6,942 bases of DNA from Deltaproteobacteria bacterium. GTDB taxonomy: Bacteria > Desulfobacterota > Desulfobacteria > Desulfobacterales > JAFDFH01. Every line of letters starts with the position of its first letter. The stretch's first letter is position 1. The position numbers and the translations under genes were made by a program. A model generated the notes under the pieces. It made no database searches, was not told the DNA's origin, and saw nothing but the letters and a program-made list of their open reading frames with translations. Of the stretch, positions 1 to 6,783 are shown piece after piece. The stretch covers positions 1 through 6,942 of the forward strand of contig JAFDFH010000132.1 of the NCBI GenBank assembly GCA_019309945.1, in the 5' to 3' direction.

Positions 1-38
1 AAAAGGGAAAAAGTAATGACCAAAATTTTATTTAGCAT
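1..38 (-). CDS. possible start of a small exported or membrane protein (partial, runs off left edge)
   Basis: An ATG 55 bases beyond the polyprenyl synthase stop codon opens a frame that reads MLNKILVITFSL and continues past the window edge. A lysine close to the start followed by an unbroken hydrophobic run resembles the beginning of a signal peptide or a first membrane helix. Only 12 complete codons are visible and no good Shine-Dalgarno sequence precedes the ATG; the nearest GGTG is too far upstream. It could be a chance frame. If real, it would be the third gene after rimO and the prenyl synthase. Confidence 0.2.
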   Translation of the reverse strand, partial: MLNKILVITFSL

Positions 39-93
39 TGATTTTGTCTTACACCGGTACCTGATCCCCGGTTTCCGTAAACGGTTATAAAGT

Positions 94-1074
94 TTAAGCA
101 TTTCGTTCCAAAATATAATCGGCAATCAACAAAAAAACCTCTCGGCTTTCCGAAGGAGAAAAGACCGCAAGCGCTTGTTTAGCCTTTTCGATATGGGCTG
201 CGGCCTGTTTTTTCGTGTAGGCTATCCCCCCATATTTTCTCAACATTTCGACTAAGGTTTCAAATTCGTGGGCCGCAAAATCTTTATTTTTAATTATTTT
301 TTCCATTAAAAAGCGATCACTCGATTCGGCCGTTTTCAGAGAATGAATAACCGGTAGGGTCAGCTTTCCTTCTTTAAGGTCCGCGCCAATCTCCTTGCCG
401 AGGGTGCGGGTATCCGAAGTATAGTCAATCAGATCATCGACCATCTGAAAAGCGATTCCGAGGTGCAAACCACATGTTGAAAGGGCCGCCTCTTTTTCTT
501 CAGATGCATTTGAAATGAGGGCGCCGATGCGACATGCTCCCTGAAAAAGGACCGCGGTTTTGCGCCGAATGACTTCCAGATACTCCGTTTCGGTAATATC
601 CAAACTCCCTTTTTTAATCAGTTGATGTATTTCGCCCTGGGACATCTCTTCGGTAATTTCCGAAAGAACTTTGATAATCTCCAAAGAACCCGCGTCCACT
701 GAAATCGCACTTGCGCGGGCCAAAAGGAAATCCCCAACAAGAACGGCAATGGGATTTCCCCATATTGCATTTGCCACCCGCTGTCCCCTGCGCAGGACCG
801 CATCGTCGACAATATCGTCATGTAACAGGGAGGCCGTATGAAGGTATTCAAAAATAGATGAAAACTTTATTGCAATATTTCCTTTATAACCACAAATTCT
901 GGTTGAAAGGAGAAAAAGAAGGGGTCTTAGTCTTTTCCCGCCGCTGAGCATGATGTGACTGGCTACCTGGGAGACCAGTTCAAAATACGGATTTAGGCTT
1001 TGTGATAGAGCGGTTTCAATATCCGCAAGATCATCTTTGACAATGGCAAAGATCTTATTTTTTTGGTTACTCAT
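94..1074 (-). CDS. ispB: long-chain all-trans polyprenyl diphosphate synthase (octaprenyl/heptaprenyl type)
   Basis: This enzyme adds isopentenyl diphosphate units to an allylic primer to make the long isoprenoid tail of respiratory quinones; it acts in the cytosol, at or near the membrane. The 326-residue length fits the family (E. coli IspB is of similar size). Visible motifs are GGKRLRP at 45-51, the first aspartate-rich motif DDIVD at 86-90 followed by the RR pair at 95-96, and the second aspartate-rich motif DDLID at 213-217, then GKEIGADLKEGKLTLP. The residue five before the first aspartate is alanine (A81), not a bulky aromatic, and this favours long products over farnesyl or geranylgeranyl diphosphate. 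The exact chain length cannot be read; menaquinone would be the expected product in Desulfobacterota. The ATG overlaps the rimO stop as ATGA, with GGTGGG nine bases upstream as a likely ribosome-binding site. Confidence 0.9.
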   Translation of the reverse strand: MSNQKNKIFAIVKDDLADIETALSQSLNPYFELVSQVASHIMLSGGKRLRPLLFLLSTRICGYKGNIAIKFSSIFEYLHTASLLHDDIVDDAVLRRGQRVANAIWGNPIAVLVGDFLLARASAISVDAGSLEIIKVLSEITEEMSQGEIHQLIKKGSLDITETEYLEVIRRKTAVLFQGACRIGALISNASEEKEAALSTCGLHLGIAFQMVDDLIDYTSDTRTLGKEIGADLKEGKLTLPVIHSLKTAESSDRFLMEKIIKNKDFAAHEFETLVEMLRKYGGIAYTKKQAAAHIEKAKQALAVFSPSESREVFLLIADYILERNA

Positions 1075-2420
1075 GCTGCTTTTCCCACCAGATCATATTC
1101 GAGAGCGTCTATGACTTTCACGCGGGCAAAATTGCCGGTCTGCATTTGCTCGGAATGAATATATGTAATTCCATCGACTTCAGGTGCCTGGAAAGATGTG
1201 CGGCCGATAAAGAGGTTGTCGCTCACGCTCTCTTCAACTATCACCGTAAACGTCTTGCCCACGTGCCTTCGGTTATTTTCGAAGGACACCTTTGCCTGAA
1301 CGGACATAAGCCGGTCATATCGTTCCCTTGCCATTTTTTCCGGAACATGGCCGGATAGCCTGTGGGACGGCAAATCAGCCGAATCAGAATAAATAAAAGC
1401 CCCAAGATGATCAAAACGAATATTTTTTACAAAGGCCAGCAGCTGTTCAAAATCTTTGCTGGTTTCTCCCGGAAAACCCACAATCAGGGTTGTCCGAAGC
1501 ACTGCATCCGGGTCTATGGATCTGATTTTATCAAACAGCCTGAAAAGGTCATCCGGTGTGTATGCCCTAACCATCTTTTTTAAGACCGATTCACTTACAT
1601 GTTGAACCGGGATATCAAAATACGAACAGACATTCGGGTGTGTCATAACGGTTTTGATAATGGTATCATTCAAACTGTTTGGATGTCCGTAAAGAAATCT
1701 AACCCACACGTCCGGGGATATATCCGCAATCCTTTCAAGTAGCCGGGAGAGATCAATAGCCGGCTCAAAATCTTTCCCATAATTTGTTGTATCCTGGGCG
1801 ATCAGTATCAGCTCCTTTACGCCCGTAGCGATCAATGATCTTGCTTCGGCAACAATATCTTCAATGGGACGGCTTCTTTGTTTTCCTCGAAGCTTCGGAA
1901 TAATGCAGTAGGTACAGCGCCTGTTGCACCCCTCGGCAATTTTAAGATAGGCCATGTGGGCTGAGCTTCGCACCCTGGGTGCATCCTGGGTCTGCAGCTT
2001 CATGGAGCTCGGGTCTAATAACAGACACCCTGGAAAATTTGGAGAACCATTTACAGCCGCTACAACCCCGTCAAAGGCACCGGTACCCAGAAAAATATCC
2101 ACTTCCGGCAGGGTCTCAACGATTTCCTCTCGAAAACGTTCAGGAAGACATCCGGTAACGATCAGACGTTGACATACGCCCTTCTGTTTGTATTTTGCCA
2201 GTTCAAGAATCGTATCAATTGATTCGTTAACTGCGGGCTCAATAAAACTGCAGGTGTTTATGATAATGATACCCGCTTCTTCAGGATCCTGAGTAATCCT
2301 CCAGCCGGCTCTCATCAGCAAACCCAGCATGACCTCACTGTCAACAAGGTTTCGGGCACAGCCGAGACTCACTAGATGCAGTTTTTTTGCATCCGTACTC
2401 AGAATATTTCTTAAGGTCAT
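1071..2420 (-). CDS. rimO: ribosomal protein S12 methylthiotransferase RimO (radical SAM)
   Basis: RimO adds a methylthio group to the conserved aspartate of ribosomal protein S12 (Asp88 in E. coli numbering) using S-adenosylmethionine and two [4Fe-4S] clusters. The 449 residues show the full family layout. The N-terminal UPF0004 domain has cysteines C21 (in SLGCARNLVDSE), C57 (in NTCSFI) and C91 (in VTGCLPE). The radical-SAM core has C165, C169 and C172 in CNRRCTYC, plus FDIPVQH at 268-274 and GFPGET at 315-320. A C-terminal TRAM domain spans about 380-449. NLVDSE near the start and the IPKLRGKQRSR stretch after the radical-SAM motif point to RimO over its relative MiaB. The motif after the SAM core, YSDSADLPSH, departs from the usual YS..EGT.A form. 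No strong Shine-Dalgarno sequence precedes the ATG. It overlaps the prenyl synthase by four bases and follows a 250-bp gap after dppF. Confidence 0.95.
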   Translation of the reverse strand: MTLRNILSTDAKKLHLVSLGCARNLVDSEVMLGLLMRAGWRITQDPEEAGIIIINTCSFIEPAVNESIDTILELAKYKQKGVCQRLIVTGCLPERFREEIVETLPEVDIFLGTGAFDGVVAAVNGSPNFPGCLLLDPSSMKLQTQDAPRVRSSAHMAYLKIAEGCNRRCTYCIIPKLRGKQRSRPIEDIVAEARSLIATGVKELILIAQDTTNYGKDFEPAIDLSRLLERIADISPDVWVRFLYGHPNSLNDTIIKTVMTHPNVCSYFDIPVQHVSESVLKKMVRAYTPDDLFRLFDKIRSIDPDAVLRTTLIVGFPGETSKDFEQLLAFVKNIRFDHLGAFIYSDSADLPSHRLSGHVPEKMARERYDRLMSVQAKVSFENNRRHVGKTFTVIVEESVSDNLFIGRTSFQAPEVDGITYIHSEQMQTGNFARVKVIDALEYDLVGKAA

Positions 2421-2552
2421 CAGAATGATTGAATCCGAAAGTCACGGTGCAGAGATTTCCGATGGGTTGCTTTGGTCTGTTGCGGATCGGATTTTGCAAA
2501 ACCGCTTTGTATTTTTATTTCCCGTCTTTGGATCGCACCTCTTCACATGGTC
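2421..2552 (-). promoter_or_regulatory. upstream region of rimO with a TTTTGCAAAA palindrome; promoter expected but not pinned down
   Basis: These 132 bases lie between the dpp terminator and the rimO start and contain no supportable gene. A promoter for the rimO-prenyl synthase pair is expected here because the previous unit ends just upstream. I could not find a good -35/-10 pair; on the minus strand there is only an AT-rich stretch (AAATAAAAATACAAA) with a TAAAAA or TACAAA that might serve as -10. A 10-base perfect palindrome TTTTGCAAAA (2492-2501) is flanked by CGG and CCG arms (2488-2504, one unpaired base) and could be a protein-binding site. Confidence 0.3.
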
Positions 2553-2605
2553 AAAAATAAAGAAAAAAGTGCAGTAACTCCTTTAAAAAACTGGATTGCA
2601 CTTTT
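2553..2605 (-). terminator. intrinsic terminator at the end of the dpp operon
   Basis: On the minus strand, 66 bases after the dppF stop, a perfect 9-bp stem (AAAAGTGCA at 2597-2605 pairing with 2565-2573) encloses a 23-base loop. An inner TCC/GGA helix can shorten that loop. The stem is followed at once by a T-rich run, six T then C, three T, A, five T. The position and T tract fit a Rho-independent terminator. The stem itself is AT-rich, so efficiency may be moderate. The plus-strand reading has only four T after the stem and is a weaker terminator. Confidence 0.75.
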
Positions 2606-2615
2606 ATCAACCATC

Positions 2616-2644
2616 AAGGTACATTACAGGTTTTTTGATGTCAA
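2616..2644 (-). promoter_or_regulatory. weak candidate sigma-70 promoter upstream of the dpp terminator
   Basis: A perfect TTGACA (2639-2644, minus strand) is followed after 17 bases by TACCTT (2616-2621), which matches only three of six -10 positions. Transcription would start near 2609 and run straight into the terminator stem. It would then give only a very short RNA, or read through to rimO. The -35 match may be chance. Confidence 0.2.
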
Positions 2645-2670
2645 CAATAATCCTCGTTTCGGGACGGACC

Positions 2671-3675
2671 CTAAGCGGTCTTGATTCCCACCGAGCCGGC
2701 AAAATGGCAGGCCGTTAAATGCCCAGGTTTAACTTCCCGCATCGCCGGCTCATTTGAACTGCATATATTCTGAGCATATTTACAGCGGGTGTGGAAACGG
2801 CAGCCCGGCGGGGGATCGATGGGGCTGGGCACATCCCCTTTTAAAATAATACGTTCTCTTTTGAAACCCGGAAACGGCATGGGGGAAGCCGACAGCAGTG
2901 CTTGGCTATAAGGATGAAGCGGCCTCTGGTAGAGATTTTTACTTTCACCCAGCTCCACGAGTTTTCCCAGATACATCACCGCTACCCGGTCACTGATATG
3001 TTCAACCACATGTAAATCATGGGAGATAAACAGATACGTCAAACCAAATTCATCCTGAAGTTCTTTGAGCAGATTAAGCACTTGTGCCTGTATGGAAACA
3101 TCTAGTGCGGAAACGGCCTCGTCGCACACAATCAGTTTGGGATTCAGGGCCAGTGCCCTGGCTACACCAATCCGCTGTCGCTGGCCTCCGGAGAACATAT
3201 GCGGATACAGGCGCATGTGTTCCGGCCGCAGGCCGACAACATTTAGAAGCTCCCGCACCCGGTCTTCTCTCGGCCTTCTCTGCCGGAATCCATGTATCAG
3301 CAGAGGCTCTCCAATAATTTGGGATACCGTTTTCCGCGGATTTAAAGAGGAGAATGGATCCTGAAAAATAATCTGCATCTTTTTGCGCAGCGTACGCATT
3401 TTTTTCTGGTCGTGGACAAGAATGTTTTCACCTTCAAAAATGACCTCGCCGGCCGTGGGCTCTTCCAGCCGCAAAATAACCCGTCCGAATGTTGTCTTGC
3501 CGCAACCGGACTCCCCCACCAGTCCCAGCGTTTCGCCCCGGCGGATATTCAGGCTGACCCCGTCGACCGCTTTCACGGAAGTCACCTGCTTAAAAAAAAT
3601 ACCTCCGCGGATGGGGTAGTGTTTGACCACCTTGTGGGCTTCGAGCAGATACGGGCTATTTGCATGATCAAGCAT
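2671..3675 (-). CDS. dppF: peptide/nickel-type ABC transporter ATP-binding protein, DppF/OppF family
   Basis: This is one of the two cytoplasmic ATPases that drive import through the DppB/DppC channel. The 334 residues carry all nucleotide-binding motifs: Walker A GESGCGKTT (54-62), Q-loop Q105, signature FSGGQRQR (161-168), Walker B LIVCDE (181-186), D-loop SALD (189-192) and H-loop H219. The usual proline after the Walker B glutamate is alanine (CDEAVSALD). The C-terminal oligopeptide-transporter domain (about 240-330) contains HPYSQALL and four cysteines, C292, C298, C305 and C323. The N-terminal stretch reading KVVKHYPIRGGIFF before the ATPase core is typical of the DppF/OppF subunit rather than DppD. 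The ATG lies eight bases inside dppD (ATGCTTGA), so translation is probably coupled; a GGTG eight bases upstream is the only ribosome-site candidate. Family assignment is firm; the substrate is not known. Confidence 0.93.
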   Translation of the reverse strand: MLDHANSPYLLEAHKVVKHYPIRGGIFFKQVTSVKAVDGVSLNIRRGETLGLVGESGCGKTTFGRVILRLEEPTAGEVIFEGENILVHDQKKMRTLRKKMQIIFQDPFSSLNPRKTVSQIIGEPLLIHGFRQRRPREDRVRELLNVVGLRPEHMRLYPHMFSGGQRQRIGVARALALNPKLIVCDEAVSALDVSIQAQVLNLLKELQDEFGLTYLFISHDLHVVEHISDRVAVMYLGKLVELGESKNLYQRPLHPYSQALLSASPMPFPGFKRERIILKGDVPSPIDPPPGCRFHTRCKYAQNICSSNEPAMREVKPGHLTACHFAGSVGIKTA

Positions 3676-4645
3676 ATTTCAAACACCGGGCGATATGGTT
3701 GCTTCCCACTTTGACCATTTGGGGTTCGATTCTGCGGCAGTCATCAAAGACATCGGGGCACCGGTCACTGAACAGGCAGCCGCTGGGCAGGTTGAACAGC
3801 GATGGTACGATACCGGAAATAGTGCTGAGTTTCCCGTCCGCAGTTTTACGGCCGAGAATCGGAATCGACTCCAACAGAGCGATGGTGTAAGGATGTTTAG
3901 GATTGGAAAAAAGGGTGTTTACATCGGTGAATTCCACCCTTTTTCCGGCATACATGACCGCAACATGCTGGGCCATCTCTGCAATCACACCCAAATCGTG
4001 GGTGATAAACAGGATGGCGGCTCCGGTCTCCTCTTTGAGCGTGTTCATAAGATCCAGTATTTGCGCCTGAATGGTGACGTCCAGAGCTGTTGTCGGCTCG
4101 TCGGCAATCATCAGTTTGGGACTGCAGGCCAGTGCCATGGCAATCATGATCCGCTGGCGCATACCGCCGCTCATCTGATGCGGGTAATCGGACAGCCGGG
4201 TTTCCGGGGCCGGGATTCCTACCATCTGAAACATTTTGATAACACGCTCCCGGGTGTCTTTGCGCGAGAGCCCCTGGTGGAGGCGTATTACTTCAGCGAC
4301 CTGGTCTCCTACCGTGAAAACCGGGTTCAAAGATGTCATGGGTTCCTGAAAAATCATGGAAATCCGGTTGCCGCGAATTTTACGCATGCGGTTCTCAGAA
4401 TATTCTAACAGGTCATCACCTTCAAAGAATATCTTTCCACCCACAATTTTTCCAGGCGGATCCGGAATGAGCTGGATAATGGAATGTGCTGTCACACTTT
4501 TACCACAACCGGACTCTCCCACCAGGCCTAATGTCTGAGCGGCTGGAATGGTCAGATTAACATCGTCCACCGCTTTGGCGACCTGGCCCCGGACAAAAAA
4601 GTAGGTTTTTAAGTTTTGGATGTCTAAAAGATTACTGTTAACCAC
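3668..4645 (-). CDS. dppD: peptide/nickel-type ABC transporter ATP-binding protein, DppD/OppD family
   Basis: This is the second ATPase of the importer, expected to pair with DppF under DppB/DppC. In its 325 residues are Walker A GESGCGKS (43-50), Q-loop Q100, signature MSGGMRQR (158-165), Walker B LMIADEP (178-184), TTALD (185-189) and H-loop H216. The GGMRQR form of the signature and the DEPTTALDVT Walker B are typical of the DppD/OppD subunit. The C-terminal oligopeptide-transporter domain includes HPYTIALL and cysteines C290, C296, C303 and C321. The start codon is GTG; no in-frame ATG lies just upstream and the next residues (NLLDIQNLKTYF) are the normal family beginning. The upstream AGG is weak as a ribosome site. 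A 118-bp gap separates it from dppC, wider than the other joints downstream of dppB, and its end overlaps dppF by eight bases. Confidence 0.93.
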   Translation of the reverse strand: MVNSNLLDIQNLKTYFFVRGQVAKAVDDVNLTIPAAQTLGLVGESGCGKSVTAHSIIQLIPDPPGKIVGGKIFFEGDDLLEYSENRMRKIRGNRISMIFQEPMTSLNPVFTVGDQVAEVIRLHQGLSRKDTRERVIKMFQMVGIPAPETRLSDYPHQMSGGMRQRIMIAMALACSPKLMIADEPTTALDVTIQAQILDLMNTLKEETGAAILFITHDLGVIAEMAQHVAVMYAGKRVEFTDVNTLFSNPKHPYTIALLESIPILGRKTADGKLSTISGIVPSLFNLPSGCLFSDRCPDVFDDCRRIEPQMVKVGSNHIARCLKYA

Positions 4646-4763
4646 GGGAAAATGCCTAAATTTCTTAAAGTCAGTCTTTTATCGAACTTCGAATAACGTG
4701 TATCCTGCAAGTTGTACACCAAATCATGTTGCGTGATGGACTTGGAGTGTGTGAAACTACATG
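4646..4763 (-). promoter_or_regulatory. dppC-dppD intergenic gap with a near-perfect inverted repeat
   Basis: This 118-base gap splits the permease pair from the ATPase pair. At 4679-4696 (plus-strand reading) lies TTATCGAA, a central C, then TTCG-A-ATAA: an inverted repeat of eight bases with one extra base in the right arm. The one-base centre is too tight for a good RNA hairpin, so a DNA-binding site is the more natural reading. The longest minus-strand frame in the gap is 17 codons and is not supported as a gene. No convincing -35/-10 pair was seen. Confidence 0.3.
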
Positions 4764-5657
4764 TCAATCTCTTAGTCGCGGGTCAAGTGCATCCCTCAGG
4801 CCGTCGCCGAACAGGTTGAAACCCAGAACAGCCAGCAAAATCGCAATGCCGGGAAATGTCATCACCCAAGATGCCCTTAAGATCAGGCCACGGCTCATGG
4901 CAATCATGCCCCCCCACTCGGGTGTCGGCGGCTGTGCGCCGAGCCCCAAAAAACTTAGGGCGGCCGCATCCAGGATTGCCGACGCCATACTCAAGGTGGT
5001 CTGGACGATTAGGGGCCCCATGCAATTCGGTAAAATTGACAGAAAAATAATCCGCCCGTTTCCGGCACCGATAGATCGGGCCGCCATCACATAGTCTTTT
5101 TCGCATTCTTCCAGTACGCTGCCGCGCACGATACGTGCAAACCGCGGAACGTATGTAAGACCGATGGCCATCATGGCGTTTTGTAGACTGGGTCCCAGAT
5201 AAGCCACCACGACAATCGCCAGGAGCAGATAAGGAAAGGCCAGAATCATATCCATGACACGCATGATAATACTGTCCAGGGCCCCTTTGTAGTAACCGGA
5301 GATGGCCCCCAGAAGAGTGCCGAAAACAAAAGCCAGGCCGACACTGACGACTGCCACAACCAGGGATACCCGCGCACCATAAAAGATACGGGAAAGGGTG
5401 TCGCGCCCCAGGTCATCCGTTCCCAGTATATTTTCCCATGTACCTTTAGCGTGCCAGACCGGGGGTTTTATCTGGTCATAGAGTGAGATCTCCAGTGGGT
5501 CGTGGGGACTGATAAGCGGCGCAAAAAGGGCCGTTAATATAAACGCCGTAATAATTATCAGGCCGAGGACAGCAGTTTTATTACGCCACAGCTGACTCAG
5601 CTGTTCCAGCATCGGGTGCCGGTTAAGGGAATTTTTTTGCGATTTTGCCGTGCTCAT
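4764..5657 (-). CDS. dppC: peptide/nickel-type ABC transporter permease, DppC/OppC family
   Basis: This is one of the two inner-membrane permeases forming the substrate channel. The 297-residue protein has a cytoplasmic N-terminus, a first membrane helix at about 29-50 ending in the family motif FAPLISPHDP (45-54), then the periplasmic segment with ILGTDDLGRDTLSRI (77-91). Further hydrophobic helices lie at about 97-120, 132-155, 206-226 and 263-284. The cytoplasmic coupling loop (EAA motif) is visible as DYVMAARSIG...SILPN (178-201); it contacts one of the ATPases. The C-terminus NLFGDGLRDALDPRLRD is the standard DppC ending and shows the gene is complete. Its ATG shares one base with the dppB stop (TAATG), so the two are probably translationally coupled; a GAGGA lies 13 bases upstream, farther than ideal. 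Confidence 0.94.
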   Translation of the reverse strand: MSTAKSQKNSLNRHPMLEQLSQLWRNKTAVLGLIIITAFILTALFAPLISPHDPLEISLYDQIKPPVWHAKGTWENILGTDDLGRDTLSRIFYGARVSLVVAVVSVGLAFVFGTLLGAISGYYKGALDSIIMRVMDMILAFPYLLLAIVVVAYLGPSLQNAMMAIGLTYVPRFARIVRGSVLEECEKDYVMAARSIGAGNGRIIFLSILPNCMGPLIVQTTLSMASAILDAAALSFLGLGAQPPTPEWGGMIAMSRGLILRASWVMTFPGIAILLAVLGFNLFGDGLRDALDPRLRD

Positions 5658-6661
5658 TATTGAATACTGATCCTCGGATTAATAATCGAATACAACACAT
5701 CCACACATAGATTGATCACAACAAATAGGGCGGCAATAAACAGTGTGCCGCCTTGGATGACCATGTAATCGCGCTGCATTACGGCATCGTATATCCACTT
5801 GCCCATACCAGGCCAGGCAAAAATCGTTTCGGTCAGTATGGCCCCACCCAGCAGTACACCGGTTTGGAGCCCCACGGTGGTGACCACTGGAATGAGCGCA
5901 TTGCGCAGGGCATGCTTGAATGTCACGCTAAAGTTCGAAAGGCCTTTAGCCTTGGCCGTTTTAATGTAATCTTGTCTAAGGACGTCCAACATGGCTGAAC
6001 GCGTCATCCGGGCGACAATGGCCATTGGAATGGTGCTCAACGTCACGGCCGGCATGATAATGTGCCAGAGTACATCTTTTAAAGCTACCCAGTTCCGGGT
6101 CAAAACAGCATCCAGGATATAAAAGTTGGTGATGATTTCCAGATTGATGTCGATACCCAACCGGCCGGAAATGGGAAGCCAGCCCAGGTTGAGGGAGAAA
6201 ATCAACATGAAAATCAGTCCCAGCCAGAAAATCGGCATGCTCACCCCTGCAAGCGCTCCGAGCATGCTGAGATAGTCAGATATAGAATATTGTTTAGGCG
6301 CGGATATAATGCCGAATAGAATGCCGAAAAAACAACTAAGACACAAAGCCACCATGGAAAGTTCAATGGTGGCGGGAAAGCGCTGTTTGATCTCGATCCA
6401 GACCTTCTGGCGGGTCCAGATGGTCTCGCCTAGATCGCCTTTCATCAAACGCTTTAAAAACATCCCGTACTGTATGTAAAGCGGCTGATTCAGCCCCAGA
6501 TGTTCCCGCATTGCATTCAGCGTTTCTTCGGTGGCTCGTTCGCCGAGGAGTAGCTCGGCCGGATCGCCGGGGGTCATATGAAGCATGAGAAAAACGATGA
6601 CGGATACTCCGAGAAGGGTTGGGATCAAAATCAATATACGTCTAATGATATAGGCGGGCAT
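5657..6661 (-). CDS. dppB: peptide/nickel-type ABC transporter permease, DppB/OppB family
   Basis: This is the other inner-membrane permease, partner of DppC. At 334 residues it has normal family length. The first helix is at about 9-29, followed by MTPGDPAELLLG (29-40), the periplasmic HLGLNQPLYIQYG (54-66) and GDLGETI (75-81). More helices lie at about 100-120, 131-155, 200-220, 252-278 and 303-325. The EAA coupling loop is DYIKTAKAKGLSNFSVTFKH (231-250) continuing into ALRNALIP (251-258). Other family marks are FAWPGMGKWIYDAV (281-294) and the INPRI ending (327-331). The start context is poor: I see no clear purine-rich ribosome site before the ATG. It follows the binding-protein gene after 122 bases that contain a strong stem-loop, an arrangement that often lowers permease expression relative to the binding protein. 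Confidence 0.94.
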   Translation of the reverse strand: MPAYIIRRILILIPTLLGVSVIVFLMLHMTPGDPAELLLGERATEETLNAMREHLGLNQPLYIQYGMFLKRLMKGDLGETIWTRQKVWIEIKQRFPATIELSMVALCLSCFFGILFGIISAPKQYSISDYLSMLGALAGVSMPIFWLGLIFMLIFSLNLGWLPISGRLGIDINLEIITNFYILDAVLTRNWVALKDVLWHIIMPAVTLSTIPMAIVARMTRSAMLDVLRQDYIKTAKAKGLSNFSVTFKHALRNALIPVVTTVGLQTGVLLGGAILTETIFAWPGMGKWIYDAVMQRDYMVIQGGTLFIAALFVVINLCVDVLYSIINPRISIQ

Positions 6662-6722
6662 GCGAATATGGTTTAATTGGTTTGGTCAGTTCTAAGAAAT
6701 AGAATCATCGCAAGTGCACAAA

Positions 6723-6754
6723 CAAAGGGGAAGCGGTCGCCCCCTTCCCCTTTG
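6723..6754 (-). terminator. intercistronic stem-loop between the binding-protein gene and dppB (attenuator or 3'-end stabiliser)
   Basis: An 11-bp perfect inverted repeat (CAAAGGGGAAG at 6723-6733, its complement at 6744-6754) surrounds a 10-base loop. On the minus strand it sits about 30 bases after the binding-protein stop codon. It is followed by TTTGTG rather than a long T run, so it is a weak terminator at best. By analogy with other binding-protein-dependent importers, it likely allows partial read-through or protects the upstream mRNA 3' end, keeping the binding protein in excess over the permeases. Confidence 0.6.
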
Positions 6755-6783
6755 ATCTAATTTTTACGGCTGGGTTCCCATGG

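Noticed and set aside
53..72. Short inverted repeat ACCGG/CCGGT after the polyprenyl synthase as a terminator
   Set aside because: The stem is only five bases with a ten-base loop, and no T run follows on the minus strand.
17..91. A 24-residue plus-strand frame starting MTKILFSIDF with AGGGA upstream
   Set aside because: It has a fair ribosome-site spacing, but it is very short, runs into the 3' end of the prenyl synthase unit, and all real genes are on the other strand.
2329..2684. Plus-strand open frames across the rimO 5' end and the dppF-rimO gap
   Set aside because: They overlap rimO and the dpp terminator, show no family resemblance and end in low-complexity lysine-rich residues derived from the T tract.
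3695..4408. A 237-codon open frame on the plus strand opposite dppD
   Set aside because: It lies antisense within a clear, complete dppD, has no recognisable motif and a cysteine/histidine-rich composition typical of a reverse-strand shadow.
4764..5106. Alternative frames on both strands inside dppC
   Set aside because: dppC has intact family motifs to its standard C-terminus; the other frames are shadows with no motif.
2671..6661. Reading the importer as a nickel (Nik) or glutathione (Gsi) system
   Set aside because: The ATPases are separate and carry the oligopeptide-type C-terminal domain, and nothing nickel- or glutathione-specific is nearby. The binding pocket is outside the window, so only the family-level call is kept.
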